Shown: piece by piece, positions 62,623-64,000 of the stretch
Layout of the letters: every line of letters begins with the position of its first letter
Position numbering within the stretch: position 1 is the stretch's first letter
Origin: Phocoena phocoena
Lineage: Eukaryota > Chordata > Mammalia > Artiodactyla > Phocoenidae
DNA length: 64,000 bases
Direction: 5' to 3'
Assembly (NCBI RefSeq): GCF_963924675.1
Contig: NC_089221.1
Span: 91,699,835 to 91,763,834, forward strand
Program-made: the position numbers and the translations under genes
The notes under the pieces: generated by a model
Seen by the model: only the letters and a program-made list of their open reading frames with translations
What the model was told of the DNA's origin: nothing
Databases searched by the model: none

Positions 62623-64000
62623 ATGAAGGAAACGATAGCAAAGATCAATAAAACTAAAAGCTGGTTCTTTGAGAAGATATACAAAATTGATAAACAACTA
62701 GCCAGACTCATCAAGCAAAAAAGGGAGAAGATTCAAATCAATACAATTAGAAATGAAAAAGGAGAAGTAACAACTGACACTGCAGAAATACAAAAGATCA
62801 TGAGAGATTACTACAAGCAACTCTATGCCAATAAAATGGACAACCTGGAAGAAATGGACAAATTCTTAGAAATGCACAACGTGCCAAGACTGAATCAGGA
62901 AGAAATAGAAAATATGAACAGACCAATCACAAGCGCTGAAATTGAGACTGTGATTAAAAATCTTCCAACAAACAAAAGCCCAGGACCAGATGGCTTCACA
63001 GGCGAATTCTATCAAACATTTAGAGAAGAGCTAACACCTATCCTTCTCAAACTCTTCCAAAATATAGCAGAGGGAGGAACACTCCCAAACTCATTCTACG
63101 AGGCCACCATCACCTTGATACCAAAACCAGACAAGGATGTCACAAAGAAAGAAAACTACAGGCCAATATCACTGATGAACATAGATGCAAAAATCCTCAA
63201 CAAAATACTAGCAAACAGAATCCAACAGCACATTAAAAGGATCATACACCATGATCAAGTGGGGTTTATTCCAGAAATGCAAGGATTCTTCAATATACGC
63301 AAATCAATCAACGTGATACACCATATTAACAAATTGAAGGAGAAAAACCATATGATCATCTCAATAGATGAAGACAAAGCTTTCAACAAAATTCAACACC
63401 CATTTATGATAAAAACCCTGCAGAAAGTAGGCATAGAGGGAACTTTCCTCAACATAATAAAGTGCATATATGACAAACCCACAGCCAACATCGTCCTCAA
63501 TGGTGAAAAACTGAAAGCATTTCCACTAAGATCAGGAATAAGACAAGGTTGCCTACTCTCACCACTCTTATTCAACATAGTTTTAGAAGTTTTAGCCAGA
63601 GCAATCAGAGAAGAAAAGGAAATAAAAGGAATCCATATCGGAAAAGAAGTTAAGCTGTCACTGTTTGCAGATGACATGATACTATAAATAGAGAATCCTA
63701 AAGATGCTACCAGAAAAATACTAGAGCTAATCAATGAATTTGGTAAAGTAGCAGGATACAAAGTTAATGCACAGAAATCTCTTGCATTTCTATACACTAA
63801 TAATGAAAAATCTGAAAGTAAAATCAAGAAAACACTCCCATTTACCACTGCAACAAAAAGAATAAAATATCTAGGAATAAACCTACCTAAGGAGACAAAA
63901 GATCTCTTTGCAGAAAATTATAAGACACTGATGAAAGAAATTAAAGATGATACAAATAGATGGAGAGATATACCATGTTCTTGGATTGGAAGAATCAACA
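62623..64000 (+). pseudogene. L1 ORF2, reverse transcriptase part
   Basis: 354 open codons from 62623 to TAA at 63685-63687, then the same frame stays open to the window end. RT motifs in order: [74 protein letters not shown], and the catalytic FADDM just before the stop. The stop falls where the family has Tyr. RT copies L1 RNA onto the nicked target; this copy cannot make the full enzyme. Confidence 0.88.

Larger units (their letters stand above)
58585..64000 (+). mobile_element. Long L1 retrotransposon, 3' end outside window
   Basis: Begins near GGGGATTCAAGATGGCGGAA, the start of the cetartiodactyl-type L1 5' UTR, and continues through a long UTR, ORF1, an inter-ORF spacer and ORF2 to the window edge. 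At least eight disabling changes (listed under the parts) mean it is a dead copy. The divergence is moderate: most codons are still readable, so it is younger than the L1 fragments elsewhere in the window. No 3' end or target duplication can be checked. Confidence 0.95.

Overview
This window is vertebrate, mammalian nuclear DNA and almost certainly from a cetacean. The main evidence is 17 tRNA-Glu-derived SINEs of the CHR (cetacean-hippo-ruminant) type, several of them in the young, GC-rich form typical of whales and dolphins and flanked by near-perfect target-site duplications. The protein exons, at high identity to human as I recall it, match the mammalian neighbours CAMK4 and STARD4 (human 5q22). 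There are no bacterial or phage-like genes, and most short open frames lie inside SINEs, LINEs or introns.

Left part (1-30508, + strand): the 3' half of CAMK4, which encodes Ca2+/calmodulin-dependent protein kinase IV. Six exons (2401-2491, 4521-4595, 19676-19751, 24507-24633, 28739-28891, 30068-30508) join in phase to give 320 codons. By human numbering this is residues 154-473: catalytic loop, DFG, activation loop with Thr200, the rest of the C-lobe, the autoinhibitory and calmodulin-binding segment, and the acidic C-terminus. The upstream exons lie outside the window.

Middle (30509-47759): the tail-to-tail interval between CAMK4 and STARD4. It holds two AT-rich, repeat-poor stretches that look like 3' UTRs, two hAT-type DNA transposon relics, two SINEs, an old L1 3' end, and a minus-strand coding-like relic (about 35.6-36.0 kb) that I cannot name.

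Right part (47760-55356, - strand): the complete coding region of STARD4, a cytosolic START-domain sterol carrier, in five exons (55347-55243, 54299-54250, 50336-50210, 49379-49265, 47989-47760). The sum is 627 nt, or 208 residues plus a stop. The C-terminus runs three residues past the human end as I recall it. The 5' UTR exon and promoter are not visible.

Far right (about 58585-64000): a long L1 retrotransposon on the + strand, cut by the window end. It has a CpG-rich 5' UTR of about 2 kb, a broken ORF1, and an ORF2 with endonuclease and reverse transcriptase motifs interrupted by frameshifts and stops. It lies antisense to STARD4, upstream of its first coding exon and probably inside its first intron.

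I found no new cellular system. The items most worth checking are splice-signal oddities in CAMK4 and STARD4, the STARD4 C-terminal extension, the unidentified coding-like relic, and the L1 promoter facing STARD4.
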